DNA of 64,000 bases, from positions 1-64,000 of the forward strand of contig CBIHRS010000016.1 in the NCBI GenBank assembly GCA_966212505.1, written 5' to 3'. The stretch is from CAMLIZ01 sp966212505. GTDB taxonomy: Bacteria; Pseudomonadota; Gammaproteobacteria; Burkholderiales; Burkholderiaceae_C. Below are positions 23,323 to 31,627 of this stretch, one piece after another. The position numbers and the translations under genes were made by a program. Position 1 is the stretch's first letter. The number at the start of each line of letters is the position of its first letter. The notes under the pieces are model-generated. The model saw nothing but the letters and a program-made list of their open reading frames with translations, did no database searches and was not told where the DNA came from.

Positions 23323-26159
23323 CCCAAGCGCCGAATTCCTTGTGTGACGTTTGCAATGCCGCGGGTTTACCGATCCTGCCGGTGCGCTATGTGCCGGTGC
23401 CCAAATCGGTGTCGCAAACGCTGCCCGCGTGGGCCACGGCCGAGCGCGTGAAGAGCGTCCAGCTGAGCAGCGAGTTCCACTACGCCCTGCGCACGCTGCG
23501 CACCGGCTATGTGTACCTCTTCTACGCCAAGCACGTCCGCGGCGCCAATCTGTGGGAGTGCTACTCGGTGACCGAGGACGGGTGCCTAGTGAAGGCGCCC
23601 GACGTGATGATGGCGCCAAGCCAACCGCAGCCTACCGTCCAGTGCTCGCGGCAAGGTCACAGCAACGTGCGGCTGCATCACCTAGTGATCGAGCGGCCCG
23701 AGAAGTGCGGTACGACCTGGATCGCCTTCACCGAGCACAAGTGGAGCGCGGACACGGTCCAGACCTATACCACTGACGCCAAGCTGCGCAGCGCGCGCAT
23801 GCAGGCGATCGAGCCGGCCGCGATGGCAAAGGGCACGCGGCACAGCCACGGCGTGGAGGCGACCGCGGCTGCCCTGGAGGACGTGCTGGAGTACGCCACG
23901 GCCTTCAGCACCGCCTGGCTGCCGCACGACTCGAACCCCGGTGTGTTCAGCCAGCCGGACGGAACATTCGACGCGGCGCGCCTACCTCGGGTTTGCACGC
24001 GTTACCCTTGGCACCAGCGCCAAGGGCAGGCCGCTCAGGCAGTGAAGGCGATGCTAGTTCGCGCGAAGAAGGGCGACGGCTCACACCACACGCCACAGGT
24101 ATTTGCCCTCTGGGACGCGGTTGGGATGGCGCACGAGTTGAACGGCTATCGCAACGATGCGGCGGGATGGCTCAAGCAGTACGGCGACGAGCGCGAATTG
24201 GAGATCAGCGGACTCAATGCGATCGATGCCGTGCACAAGGCGCTCGAGCGGCAAATAAACGACGGGTACGACCGACTCGCGAAAAATACGGCGCAGATGC
24301 CCGACTTCGAGGAGTCCTCAATTCGCACAAGAGCGGTCATGCGCTATGCGAAGGGCAATCCTTCTGACCTGGGCAAGCCGCTTTACGAACTCGACGAGAA
24401 GTTCAAAGCGAACCAGATCGACGAAAAGACTTACAAGCGGGACCGAACTGCGATCATCAACCAGTACAGCAGCGATCCCGCTGCGATGCAGGCTGAATAC
24501 GCCAAGATCGATCAGCATCGCAGCGATCTGAAGGCGGCGCGCACGACGAACTTGGCCAAGGCAAAGAAAGATGGCCTTACTCGCTCCTGGGATAGCTACG
24601 AGGACCACCTTGACCGCGACGCGATCAAGCAGTTCCGTGGTGCATGGTCGGCGCTGCTGGCAAAAGCCGATGCTCTCATTGACGAGCGCACCCAGGGACT
24701 GATCGCTTGGCTTGAAGCCCCGCTGTTCGTCGATGCCCTTGAGGACTTCCGGCCGAACAACATTGTCGACGGGGTGACGTTCGAGGACGTGATCGGCAAC
24801 GCCATCTTCGGTATCAACTCATCCAAATCGGGCGCCAAGAAGTTGGCCCAATGGGTCGCGCAGACCCAGGGGGACCTCAAGCAGAACATCGTTTGGCGAG
24901 CAATTGCGCTAAATCAGCATGAAGGCATGGCCTCGATTAGCCACGCGCTGAAGGAAGCCGACGAACACAAGGCCAAGCGGACGGTGGCGGACGCGCTGAC
25001 TGTTGAGGGCTATTTGACGAAGACGCTGAAGGGCTTCGCTGACACCTTCAAGAAGGCCGTCAGCGTGTCCAACTCGAACACGAGCGCAAGCAGCGAGAAG
25101 GGCAGTTGGGCTTTTGGGGTCAAGCTCAATGACATCAACACCCGCGGTACCGACAAGGTCGCGATAACAGTGGGGGAATTTGTCTTCCGGCAGTTCAAGG
25201 TCAACGGCATGGCCGAATTCGTCAGCGAGAAGATCATTCAGCACGTGTTTGCCGTGCGGGCTTTCGTGACGCCGGCCGATTCGCTCAAGCTGATCGTGCA
25301 GCAGGCGAAGGACCAGAAGGTTGCGTCGGAAGCCATCCTGCAGCGGTTGCGCAGCGCGCGGGCGTTCCTCGAGGCGTCGCCCGAGGCCTTCAAGGCCGCA
25401 CAGTCCAGCGATCTGGCGCATGCGTGGGAGCACTTCAAGAACACGCACAAGGACGGCCCTATCGCAACACGGGATGCTCGCCTGGCCGTCGTCGTGATGC
25501 TGATCGAGGGCTTCAACTTCCAGAAGTTGTTGGCGGAGTGTTACACCAAGGGCGACGCGAAGACCTGGTGGAGCTTGGCCGCCTCTTCGATGTCGATCGC
25601 CTCGGCGCTCTTTGACATTGCTAGTGTCCCGGCCAAGGCGCTGTTCAAGCCGGAGAGTTGGAGTTACCAGCAATTGAAGCTTTCTGGCGGACTTTTGTCA
25701 TCCGGGGCGACGGTGATCGGGGCTGTGTTTGATTGGGTCGATGCCGGCAAGGCGGACGACAAGGGGCAGAGCCGGCTGGCTGCGCTCTACTACGCCAAAG
25801 CGTTCTTTGGCGGCATCGGCGGCCTGCTGACGTTCGGCACGACTCTGACGTATGCGGCGCCCTTGATTGAGCGACTCACTGGGCGTGCGGTAGTCGGCCT
25901 AGCGATGCGTTCAGCCGGCGCCTGGGCGACAGAGCTGATTGCGACGCGCATCCTGCTCATGGCCGCTGGAACTTGGATCACCGTCGGGGTGTTTGGGATC
26001 CAGTGCTTCATTTGGGCCTTTTCCGACAACAAGCTTCAGGAGTGGTGCACGTTGTGCGTCTTCGGTACCAAGCGCAAGGCCAAGGACGCCTACAAGACGC
26101 CGAAGCAGCAGCAAGAAAGTTTTGAGGCTGCGCTCGTCGACGTGGGGCTGGCAGCATGA
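23319..26159 (+). CDS. VasX-like pore-forming T6SS effector
   Basis: A 946-residue effector whose start overlaps the DUF4123 stop. The N-terminus (CDVCNAAGLPILPVRYVPVP, then LRTGYVYLFY) matches the VasX N-terminal region. A long soluble helical middle (about 250-740) follows. The C-terminal 200 residues hold several hydrophobic segments (about 762-776, 790-807, 828-850, 878-902). This is the layout of VasX and the Burkholderia BTH_I2691-type effectors, which insert into and depolarise target membranes. The overlapping downstream membrane protein fits as immunity. Confidence 0.85.
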   Translation: MTQAPNSLCDVCNAAGLPILPVRYVPVPKSVSQTLPAWATAERVKSVQLSSEFHYALRTLRTGYVYLFYAKHVRGANLWECYSVTEDGCLVKAPDVMMAPSQPQPTVQCSRQGHSNVRLHHLVIERPEKCGTTWIAFTEHKWSADTVQTYTTDAKLRSARMQAIEPAAMAKGTRHSHGVEATAAALEDVLEYATAFSTAWLPHDSNPGVFSQPDGTFDAARLPRVCTRYPWHQRQGQAAQAVKAMLVRAKKGDGSHHTPQVFALWDAVGMAHELNGYRNDAAGWLKQYGDERELEISGLNAIDAVHKALERQINDGYDRLAKNTAQMPDFEESSIRTRAVMRYAKGNPSDLGKPLYELDEKFKANQIDEKTYKRDRTAIINQYSSDPAAMQAEYAKIDQHRSDLKAARTTNLAKAKKDGLTRSWDSYEDHLDRDAIKQFRGAWSALLAKADALIDERTQGLIAWLEAPLFVDALEDFRPNNIVDGVTFEDVIGNAIFGINSSKSGAKKLAQWVAQTQGDLKQNIVWRAIALNQHEGMASISHALKEADEHKAKRTVADALTVEGYLTKTLKGFADTFKKAVSVSNSNTSASSEKGSWAFGVKLNDINTRGTDKVAITVGEFVFRQFKVNGMAEFVSEKIIQHVFAVRAFVTPADSLKLIVQQAKDQKVASEAILQRLRSARAFLEASPEAFKAAQSSDLAHAWEHFKNTHKDGPIATRDARLAVVVMLIEGFNFQKLLAECYTKGDAKTWWSLAASSMSIASALFDIASVPAKALFKPESWSYQQLKLSGGLLSSGATVIGAVFDWVDAGKADDKGQSRLAALYYAKAFFGGIGGLLTFGTTLTYAAPLIERLTGRAVVGLAMRSAGAWATELIATRILLMAAGTWITVGVFGIQCFIWAFSDNKLQEWCTLCVFGTKRKAKDAYKTPKQQQESFEAALVDVGLAA

Positions 26160-26884
26160 AGCAACAGCCCCTGCAACTCGATGATGAGGGCCGGCTCATG
26201 AAGTTGAGCGGTCAGATCGCAGATTACCGACGCTCGCGTGAGAGTGCGAGCTTCGTGTTTACGTCTGCCGACCAGGCGACGATGGGCTTGGTCGCGGTGG
26301 CGGCTGGGGTTGCAGGGGCCGCGGGCTTGGCGATTGGCACCGCTGCGAATGCTACGCAGATTGAGGAAGAGGCGGACCGGGTTGAGTTCAGGCTTGGCGA
26401 CCATCACGTGCAGGGATGGCTGTGGCGGAGCCCGTTCAGTGAGGGCGATGAGGTCGAAGTGCTGGCTTCGCGGCGCGGCGACCACTTCGAAGCGATCGCG
26501 ATTGCACGCCCGTCCGACCGCACGATCGCACTTTTCCCTCATTGTTCGAGGGGGCGATGGCCGCACTTGCTTATAGCTGCGAAGTGGTGGTTGCTGTTGG
26601 CGAGCAGCGGCTTCGCCTTCGTCTGCTTGATGTTGAAAGCGCCCTTCAGCGTGTTGCTGTCGGAGGGCATCGTGTTGTGGGCCGCGCTTGGTTTCTACGG
26701 ATTCTTCGGGTTGATGATCACTAGCTTGGCCAGAAAGTGGTGGCCCTTCGTCCGCGGTGCTGAAAGCGTGTTCCGTGCACTGGGATGGGCAAGGCCGGGG
26801 TGGATTGACCTCAAGCGGATCACCCGTTCCCAGCGCACCAAGTCCACACCCGTCGAATACGGTCGGTTCTACTTCTACTACTGA
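26156..26884 (+). CDS. Membrane immunity protein for the VasX-like effector
   Basis: A 242-residue integral membrane protein whose ATG overlaps the effector TGA (ATGA at 26156-26159). Hydrophobic segments lie at about 42-64, 138-160 and 165-192, with a soluble domain between the first and second (LGDHHVQGWLWRSPFSEGD) and a basic cytoplasmic tail. VasX is neutralised by the similarly sized membrane protein TsiV2; the same size, topology class and gene position are seen here. Specific sequence homology to TsiV2 could not be checked. Confidence 0.72.
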   Translation: MKQQPLQLDDEGRLMKLSGQIADYRRSRESASFVFTSADQATMGLVAVAAGVAGAAGLAIGTAANATQIEEEADRVEFRLGDHHVQGWLWRSPFSEGDEVEVLASRRGDHFEAIAIARPSDRTIALFPHCSRGRWPHLLIAAKWWLLLASSGFAFVCLMLKAPFSVLLSEGIVLWAALGFYGFFGLMITSLARKWWPFVRGAESVFRALGWARPGWIDLKRITRSQRTKSTPVEYGRFYFYY

Positions 26885-27061
26885 CTAAGGGGCTGCAATG
26901 GTGAACCGCCCCCAGTCAGCGGCGGCCAATGCGTCACGGCATTTGCTGTTGGGTAGACGACGAATCCTTGTAAGTGGGCCGATGGTGAGCAGGAGTTGCG
27001 TGGGTAGTGATAGGCGCTCGACTTGGCGTGGCCAATTCAGGTCAAGTTTTCGCGCAATTTG

Positions 27062-28306
27062 ATGATCGGAATGCGTGCTACGGGTGAAGCCAGAGCGGAG
27101 AGGCGGGCCGATCGCCTTTTTGCTGCCATGTTGTCCTCGTCGCTCGATGTCGGGGTGGTCTGCATCGACACCGAATGGAAGGGCGCGATGCACCACTATC
27201 GATTCAAGTGCCCAGAGGGACATCAATGGCTACGTCGGGCTTCCGTACAACGCAAGAATCCGCGTTGCAACGTTTGCACACGCGCGACGGTTGGACCACA
27301 GGAGCGTCTGGGAGCAGCCCCAGGCGTTGTTTGCGTCGAAACAGAATGGTTTGGACCGAAGCATCGCTACCGACTGCGCTGTGAACTGGGCCACGAATGG
27401 CTGCGGCGTGGGGATGCGCTGAGTTCCAATCCCGAGTGTCCAGAGTGCAAGCATAAGAGGAAACATCAAGCCGGTTCGTTTGCCGCAATGGTGGCCACCG
27501 CGCTCGCCGAGGGCGTGATCTGTCTTGACGAGCAATGGCATCCGTCCGACGTGCCGTATCGCTTCCGGTGCTCCGCCGGGCATGAGTTCTCAAAGCGAAT
27601 CGCGGAAGTGCGCAGGAGCGGGCGCTGTCCTGAGTGCTGGCGAGGTACGCAGAGTGAGCGTCAGTTCAAGCATGCGAACCTTGAAAGGTTGCACGCCCGG
27701 GCGCTGGCTCGCGGAGGCGCCTGTCTCAACACCGAGTACCTCGGCCTGCAGCAGCAATACGAATTTCGCTGCGCGGCGGGGCATCACTGGCGCACCTTGC
27801 CCTCCTCGATCTTCTCAGGGAGTTGGTGCAGGATGTGCAGTACGGCCAAGCTGGCCGAAACAGCGCGGCTGAAGGATGGGCTCGAGCGGCTCCAGGCGAT
27901 GGCTGCGGCGCGTGGTGGAGCGTGCTTGTCGAGTGCGTACGTCCACGGGAAGGCGCGTTATGCCTTCCGCTGCGCGAAGGGTCACGAGTGGGAGACCTTA
28001 GGCGCGAATGTGCTGCGAGGTGCTTGGTGCCATCTCTGCACTTTCGACGCGAAGCGGCTCAGCATCGACGACGCGAGGGACGCGGCTCATGCCCGAGGAG
28101 GCGAATGCTTGAGTGAGGCCTATGTCAATGTCAAGCAACGGCTGCAATGGAGATGCGATCGCGGCCACGAATGGTTGGCGTCGCTCCAGAACGTCCGAAA
28201 AGGCCATTGGTGCCGTTGTTGCGCGAGCATCGCGAGGATAACCAGGAGTGATTCTCCAGCTCGAAAGAAGTACGGAGACGCTGGGGTGCGATTCGTCCAC
28301 TCATGA
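27062..28306 (+). CDS. Multi-zinc-ribbon repeat protein (six units)
   Basis: A 414-residue protein with six tandem units of about 62 residues. Each follows G-(V/G)-x-C-(I/L/V), about 10 residues, then (W/F)RC-x-x-GH-(E/H)-W, then C-x-x-C. The third unit has Phe for the Trp after GHE. The pattern resembles PF14311/DUF4379-type zinc ribbons. It is the paralogue of the four-unit protein at 5947-6789, and the pair brackets the vgrG island. The start is uncertain (ATG 27062 or 27071; TTG 27023 also possible). Function is unknown; relatives appear to vary in repeat number. Confidence 0.65.
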   Translation: MIGMRATGEARAERRADRLFAAMLSSSLDVGVVCIDTEWKGAMHHYRFKCPEGHQWLRRASVQRKNPRCNVCTRATVGPQERLGAAPGVVCVETEWFGPKHRYRLRCELGHEWLRRGDALSSNPECPECKHKRKHQAGSFAAMVATALAEGVICLDEQWHPSDVPYRFRCSAGHEFSKRIAEVRRSGRCPECWRGTQSERQFKHANLERLHARALARGGACLNTEYLGLQQQYEFRCAAGHHWRTLPSSIFSGSWCRMCSTAKLAETARLKDGLERLQAMAAARGGACLSSAYVHGKARYAFRCAKGHEWETLGANVLRGAWCHLCTFDAKRLSIDDARDAAHARGGECLSEAYVNVKQRLQWRCDRGHEWLASLQNVRKGHWCRCCASIARITRSDSPARKKYGDAGVRFVHS

Positions 28307-28373
28307 TGCGGCGGCAACTGCCTGCGCGCCACTCTGCTCGTCGGGCTTTTCGATGGCGCCGGCGGTCGAAGAG

Positions 28374-28745
28374 CTATTCCGAATCTTCTGCAGGCTCGTT
28401 CGGCGGTCGGTACCACCGCACGGTTTCCATCACTCCTTCGGGTTGCGGCTCCGGCGTCGAACCAACTCCAACCAGGACGTCTTGCGCCTCGGCGGAAGGG
28501 TAGGCGCAGGCATTGCAGAGGCGAATGGTTTGGCGCGCAGCCCAAAGGCTGATGTATCCGGGCCTCTCCAGCACTGCGAGGGCGGCCAGCGCTCGACGAC
28601 GCAGGTTCTCATCGTTGCCAAGCTTCGCGAACTCAGCAAGCCCCAACAATTGCATCCGTACTGTCAGTCCCCTGAACAACTCGCGCGCATGAACCGGGAG
28701 GGCGAGTTCAGCAGCCTCGTCAAGGTCAAAGTTCAGCAGTGGCAT
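28374..28745 (-). CDS. Hypothetical protein
   Basis: A 123-residue protein; the ATG at 28745 is preceded by AGGGG, which favours it over an upstream in-frame start. It is mostly helical (ELALPVHARELFRGLTVRMQ, RRRALAALAVLERP), with a Pro/Glu-rich C-terminus, and has no signal peptide. The composition is convincingly protein-like, but I know no family. It is convergent with the zinc-ribbon gene at 27062-28306 and is the last apparent gene of the accessory region before the tRNA. Confidence 0.6.
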   Translation of the reverse strand: MPLLNFDLDEAAELALPVHARELFRGLTVRMQLLGLAEFAKLGNDENLRRRALAALAVLERPGYISLWAARQTIRLCNACAYPSAEAQDVLVGVGSTPEPQPEGVMETVRWYRPPNEPAEDSE

Positions 28746-29159
28746 TTGAACCCCTGAAGGCAAGCCGGTGCACTGTAAGGGCCGACTTTCTGCTACGTGA
28801 ATATTGCCCGGAAGTTGAGCTTGACCCCGGGCACAGCCGATGCTGGTTTAGATCACGATGGTAGCGGGTGTTTGCGACTTCCGCGGACATCCCAAGGTGG
28901 ACTTCAAGAGCGGGTCGTGGGCTATGTGGGTCAGCGAATTCGCAGTGACCATTCGGTGACGACCATTCCGCGGTAGACCGCTCAGCGACTCTGCCTGTCA
29001 GAGCCAGTAATCGTTCCGCCACCTTGGGCGCAGACGAGACCCTCTCAGCGATCGGCCGGGGGATGTAGATGGGCTGCTGATGTCAGTATCGGCGCGCAGG
29101 CGGGTGCGCGGGGCCGGTACTCGAGGCAATGCAACGAACGCAAAGCGCATCGGCCGTGA
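28746..29159. other. Intergenic region next to the tRNA, no supported gene
   Basis: About 410 bases between the hypothetical gene and the tRNA neighbourhood. Short frames on both strands look non-coding and I found no recognisable motif. The boundary between accessory and core DNA probably lies here or just right of it. Confidence 0.45.
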
Positions 29160-29225
29160 TCGGTCATCGCCGGAACAACTGGCACCAAACTGGCACGGAC
29201 CCGCAGAAAGCCAAAAGCCCGTTAG
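29160..29225 (+). pseudogene. Possible integrase C-terminal remnant
   Basis: After a stop at 29157 this frame reads to TAG 29223-29225 and ends in GTKLARTRRKPKAR, which resembles the C-termini of some tyrosine integrases as I recall them. It lies immediately 3' of the tRNA-Asn gene, the usual location for island integrases. Only about 20 codons remain and they overlap the tRNA terminator, so chance similarity is quite possible. Confidence 0.22.
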
Positions 29226-29249
29226 CGGCTACTAACCGGCTAACGGGCT
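29213..29249 (-). terminator. Terminator downstream of tRNA-Asn
   Basis: A perfect 11-base-pair stem, AGCCCGTTAGC (216-226 of the 29 kb block) and GCTAACGGGCT (239-249), has a 12-base loop. On the minus strand it is followed by TTTT. It starts eight bases beyond the encoded CCA end of the tRNA. Confidence 0.8.
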
Positions 29250-29256
29250 TGAAATT

Positions 29257-29332
29257 TGGCTCCCCGACCTGGGCTCGAACCAGGGACCTACGGATTAACA
29301 GTCCGGCGCTCTACCGACTGAGCTATCGGGGA
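29257..29332 (-). tRNA. tRNA-Asn (GTT)
   Basis: The minus strand reads as a complete 76-base cloverleaf: acceptor TCCCCGA pairing with TCGGGGA, D-arm with AGCTCAGTCGGTAGAGC, anticodon loop CTGTTAA with anticodon GTT, T-arm GGTTCGAGCC, discriminator G and genome-encoded CCA. A promoter and terminator flank it. Confidence 0.97.
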
Positions 29333-29342
29333 AGAGCCTCGC

Positions 29343-29370
29343 ATTATAGCCACGAATTTTCGGGCTTTGG
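29343..29370 (-). promoter_or_regulatory. Promoter of tRNA-Asn
   Basis: A perfect -10 hexamer TATAAT lies on the minus strand at 29348-29343, placing the transcription start a few bases before the mature tRNA 5' end at 29332. The -35 region near 29365-29370 is a poor match. Confidence 0.6.
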
Positions 29371-29387
29371 AAGAGGCTCGAAAAAAT

Positions 29388-30476
29388 TCAATCGAAGGTC
29401 GGCGTTTCGACGCCCAGCACCTTGTGCAGCTTGGGGCTGGTGGTGGTGTACTGCAGCAGCACGCGCTTCTCGGGGAAGATGTACGGCGAGGCGCCGAAGG
29501 CGGCGAGCGCCGCTTCGTGGAAGCCCGAGAGAATCAGCTTCTTCTTGCCGGGATAGGTGTTCACGTCGCCCACTGCGAAGATGCCTGGCACGCTGGTCTC
29601 GAACTTCTCGGTGTCGACGACGATCTGCTTGCGCTCGAGGTCCAGGCCCCAGTCGGCGATCGGGCCGAGCTTGGGGCTCAAGCCGAAGAACACCAGCAGC
29701 ATGTCGGCCGGCACCACGCGGGTGACGCCGTCGCCGCCTGTGACCTTGACGGCAGTGAGCACGCCGTCCTTCTCGTCGTGGCCGGTGATCTGGCCGACGA
29801 TGAACTGCATCTCGTAGGCCTCGCACAGCTCGCGCATCTTGGCGACGCTGGCGGGCGCGGCGCGGAAGCCGTCGCGCCGGTGGATCAGGATCACGCTTTC
29901 GGCCTTGTTCGGGCCTTCCTGCGCGAAGTTGAGCGTCCAGTCGAGCGCCGAATCGCCGCCGCCGACGATGATCAGGTTCTTGCCGGCAAACTGGGCCGGG
30001 TTCTTCACGCGGTAGAACAGCTGCGTGTCGTTGAACTTCTCGATGCCGTCGACCTTGAGCAGCCGCGGCTGGAACGAGCCGACGCCGCCGGCGATGAAGA
30101 GGGTCTTGGCGAGGAAGCGCGTGCCCTTCGAGGTTTCGACGTCGAAGCGGCCGTCTTCGCGCTTGTGCACGACGGTGACTTCCTGCCCGAGATGGAAGGT
30201 CGCGCCGAAGGGCTCGATCTGCTTCAGCAGGTTCTCGGTCAGCTCCTTGCCTGTACAGACAGGCACGGCCGGGATGTCGTAGATCGGCTTGTCGGGGTAG
30301 AGCTCGATGCACTGCCCGCCAGGGTAGGCGAGCGAATCGATGATGTGGGCCTTGATCTCGAGCAGGCCCAGCTCGAACACCTGGAACAGCCCCACCGGGC
30401 CGGCGCCGACGATGACGGCATCGGTCTCGATCACGTCGCCGGGGGCGGCCTGGGCAGGGGCTTGCGGTTCCATCAT
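29388..30476 (-). CDS. Thioredoxin-reductase-like ferredoxin-NADP+ reductase
   Basis: A 362-residue flavoprotein. FAD-binding VIVGAGPVGLF is near residue 20, NADPH-binding LIIVGGGDSALDW near 170, and the closing FAD motif PGIFAVGDVN near 310. The redox CxxC of thioredoxin reductase is absent from the NADPH domain, which fits the TrxR-like ferredoxin-NADP+ reductases. ATG 30476 overlaps the stop of the ferredoxin gene (ATGA), so reductase and ferredoxin are made together and are likely redox partners. Both lie just downstream of the sulfate-assimilation operon and could help feed electrons to the sulfite reductase (inference). Confidence 0.85.
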   Translation of the reverse strand: MMEPQAPAQAAPGDVIETDAVIVGAGPVGLFQVFELGLLEIKAHIIDSLAYPGGQCIELYPDKPIYDIPAVPVCTGKELTENLLKQIEPFGATFHLGQEVTVVHKREDGRFDVETSKGTRFLAKTLFIAGGVGSFQPRLLKVDGIEKFNDTQLFYRVKNPAQFAGKNLIIVGGGDSALDWTLNFAQEGPNKAESVILIHRRDGFRAAPASVAKMRELCEAYEMQFIVGQITGHDEKDGVLTAVKVTGGDGVTRVVPADMLLVFFGLSPKLGPIADWGLDLERKQIVVDTEKFETSVPGIFAVGDVNTYPGKKKLILSGFHEAALAAFGASPYIFPEKRVLLQYTTTSPKLHKVLGVETPTFD

Positions 30477-30796
30477 CGGATCAGCTCGGAGACCTTGTCC
30501 TTGCGATCCTTCCACTCGTCGGCGTCGGGCAGCGGCGCCTTGCGCTTGGTGATGCTGGGCCACTTCTTGGCCAGCTCGGCGTTGATCTTGATGAAGGCCA
30601 CCTGATCGCCGGGTACGTCTTCCTCGGGGAGGATCGCGTTCACCGGGCACTCGGGAATGCACACCGCGCAGTCGATGCACTCGTCGGGGTCGATCGCGAG
30701 GAAGTTCGGGCCTTCGCGGAAGCAGTCGACCGGACACACGTCCACACAGTCGGTGTACTTGCAGCGGATGCACGATTCGGTGACAACGTGGGTCAT
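30473..30796 (-). CDS. fdxA: 7Fe ferredoxin (3Fe-4S / 4Fe-4S)
   Basis: A 107-residue ferredoxin. The cysteine pattern is that of Azotobacter FdI-type 7Fe proteins: Cys9, Cys17 and Cys21-Pro (CVDVCP), then CIDCAVCIPECP at 40-51. The C-terminal 50 residues form the extended tail typical of FdxA. It is coupled by a four-base overlap to the reductase gene. It lies 63 bases beyond cobA, so it may be a separate transcript or the tail of the cys operon. Confidence 0.92.
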   Translation of the reverse strand: MTHVVTESCIRCKYTDCVDVCPVDCFREGPNFLAIDPDECIDCAVCIPECPVNAILPEEDVPGDQVAFIKINAELAKKWPSITKRKAPLPDADEWKDRKDKVSELIR

Positions 30797-30859
30797 GACC
30801 TGGCTCGGTAGGGTGAGTTGAGTAGGAATGCGGGCCCCGTTTTGGGGCGATCCGGAATT

Positions 30860-31627
30860 CTAGGGCTTCAGGGTTTGACCCGAGGCTTGGGAGACCTCGG
30901 GCCGTGAGGGATTGCTGACGGTGCGCAAGGCCGCGGCACCGGCGCCCACGGTCACGATCGTGGGCCGCCCGGCGTGGAGCAGGCTCGCCTGCTGCAGCGT
31001 GGCCACGGTGTGGTCGCTGTGCAACTGATCTGCGCAGCCGGCGCGCGAGACCACGCTCACCGGCGTGTCGGCGGGCCAACCGGCCTGCTGCAGGCGGCGC
31101 GGCAGGGCGGCCAGTTGCTTGCCTGCCATGTAGAACACCTCGGTGTCGGCACTGCGGCTCACATGCAGTTCGCCGGTTTGCGTCATCGCGGTGCTCAGGC
31201 TGACGTTTCGCCCGGTGCCGCGCCTGGTCAGCGGCCGCTGCGTGGCCGCGGCGGCGGCGATGGCGGCCGTGACGCCCGGTACCACTTCGCTCGCGATGCC
31301 GGCTTCGGCCAGTGCCTCGAGCTCTTCCTCGAGCCGGCCGAACACGCTGGGGTCACCGCCCTTCAGGCGCACGACGATCCGGTGCTCTCCGGCGTGTTTG
31401 ACCAGCAGCGCATTGATCTGGGCCTGGGCCGTGCTGTGGCAGAAACCGCGCTTGCCGACGTCGATCCACTGTGCATCAGGGGCCATCTCGCGCAGGGCCG
31501 GGTCGGTCAACGCATCGAACAGCACGACTTCCGCCTGCGCCAGCCAGCGTGCGCCGCGCAGCGTGATCAGGTCGGCCGCGCCCGGGCCGGCACCGATGAA
31601 GATGACTTTGCCCGGGCCGTCGCCCAT
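30860..31627 (-). CDS. cobA: Uroporphyrinogen-III C-methyltransferase
   Basis: A 255-residue SAM-dependent methyltransferase of the SUMT family: opening GAGPGAADLITLRG, central RLKGGDPSVFGR and EVVPGVTAA, and later MAGKQL. It dimethylates uroporphyrinogen III to precorrin-2 for siroheme, the cofactor of the sulfite reductase encoded in the same operon. It lacks the CysG dehydrogenase/ferrochelatase domain, so those steps must be encoded elsewhere. Its ATG (31627) overlaps the cysN TGA; GTG 31630 is the alternative start. Confidence 0.93.
   Translation of the reverse strand: MGDGPGKVIFIGAGPGAADLITLRGARWLAQAEVVLFDALTDPALREMAPDAQWIDVGKRGFCHSTAQAQINALLVKHAGEHRIVVRLKGGDPSVFGRLEEELEALAEAGIASEVVPGVTAAIAAAAATQRPLTRRGTGRNVSLSTAMTQTGELHVSRSADTEVFYMAGKQLAALPRRLQQAGWPADTPVSVVSRAGCADQLHSDHTVATLQQASLLHAGRPTIVTVGAGAAALRTVSNPSRPEVSQASGQTLKP

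Noticed and set aside
5947..28306. Zinc-ribbon proteins as transposases or HNH endonucleases.
   Set aside because: They consist of Cys/His/Trp zinc-ribbon repeats only; no DDE, HNH or GIY-YIG catalytic motif is visible.
29129..29725. A plus-strand frame containing WARTRDLRINSPALYRLSYRG.
   Set aside because: This is the familiar false protein produced by translating a tRNA-Asn gene in antisense; the rest is antisense to the reductase gene.
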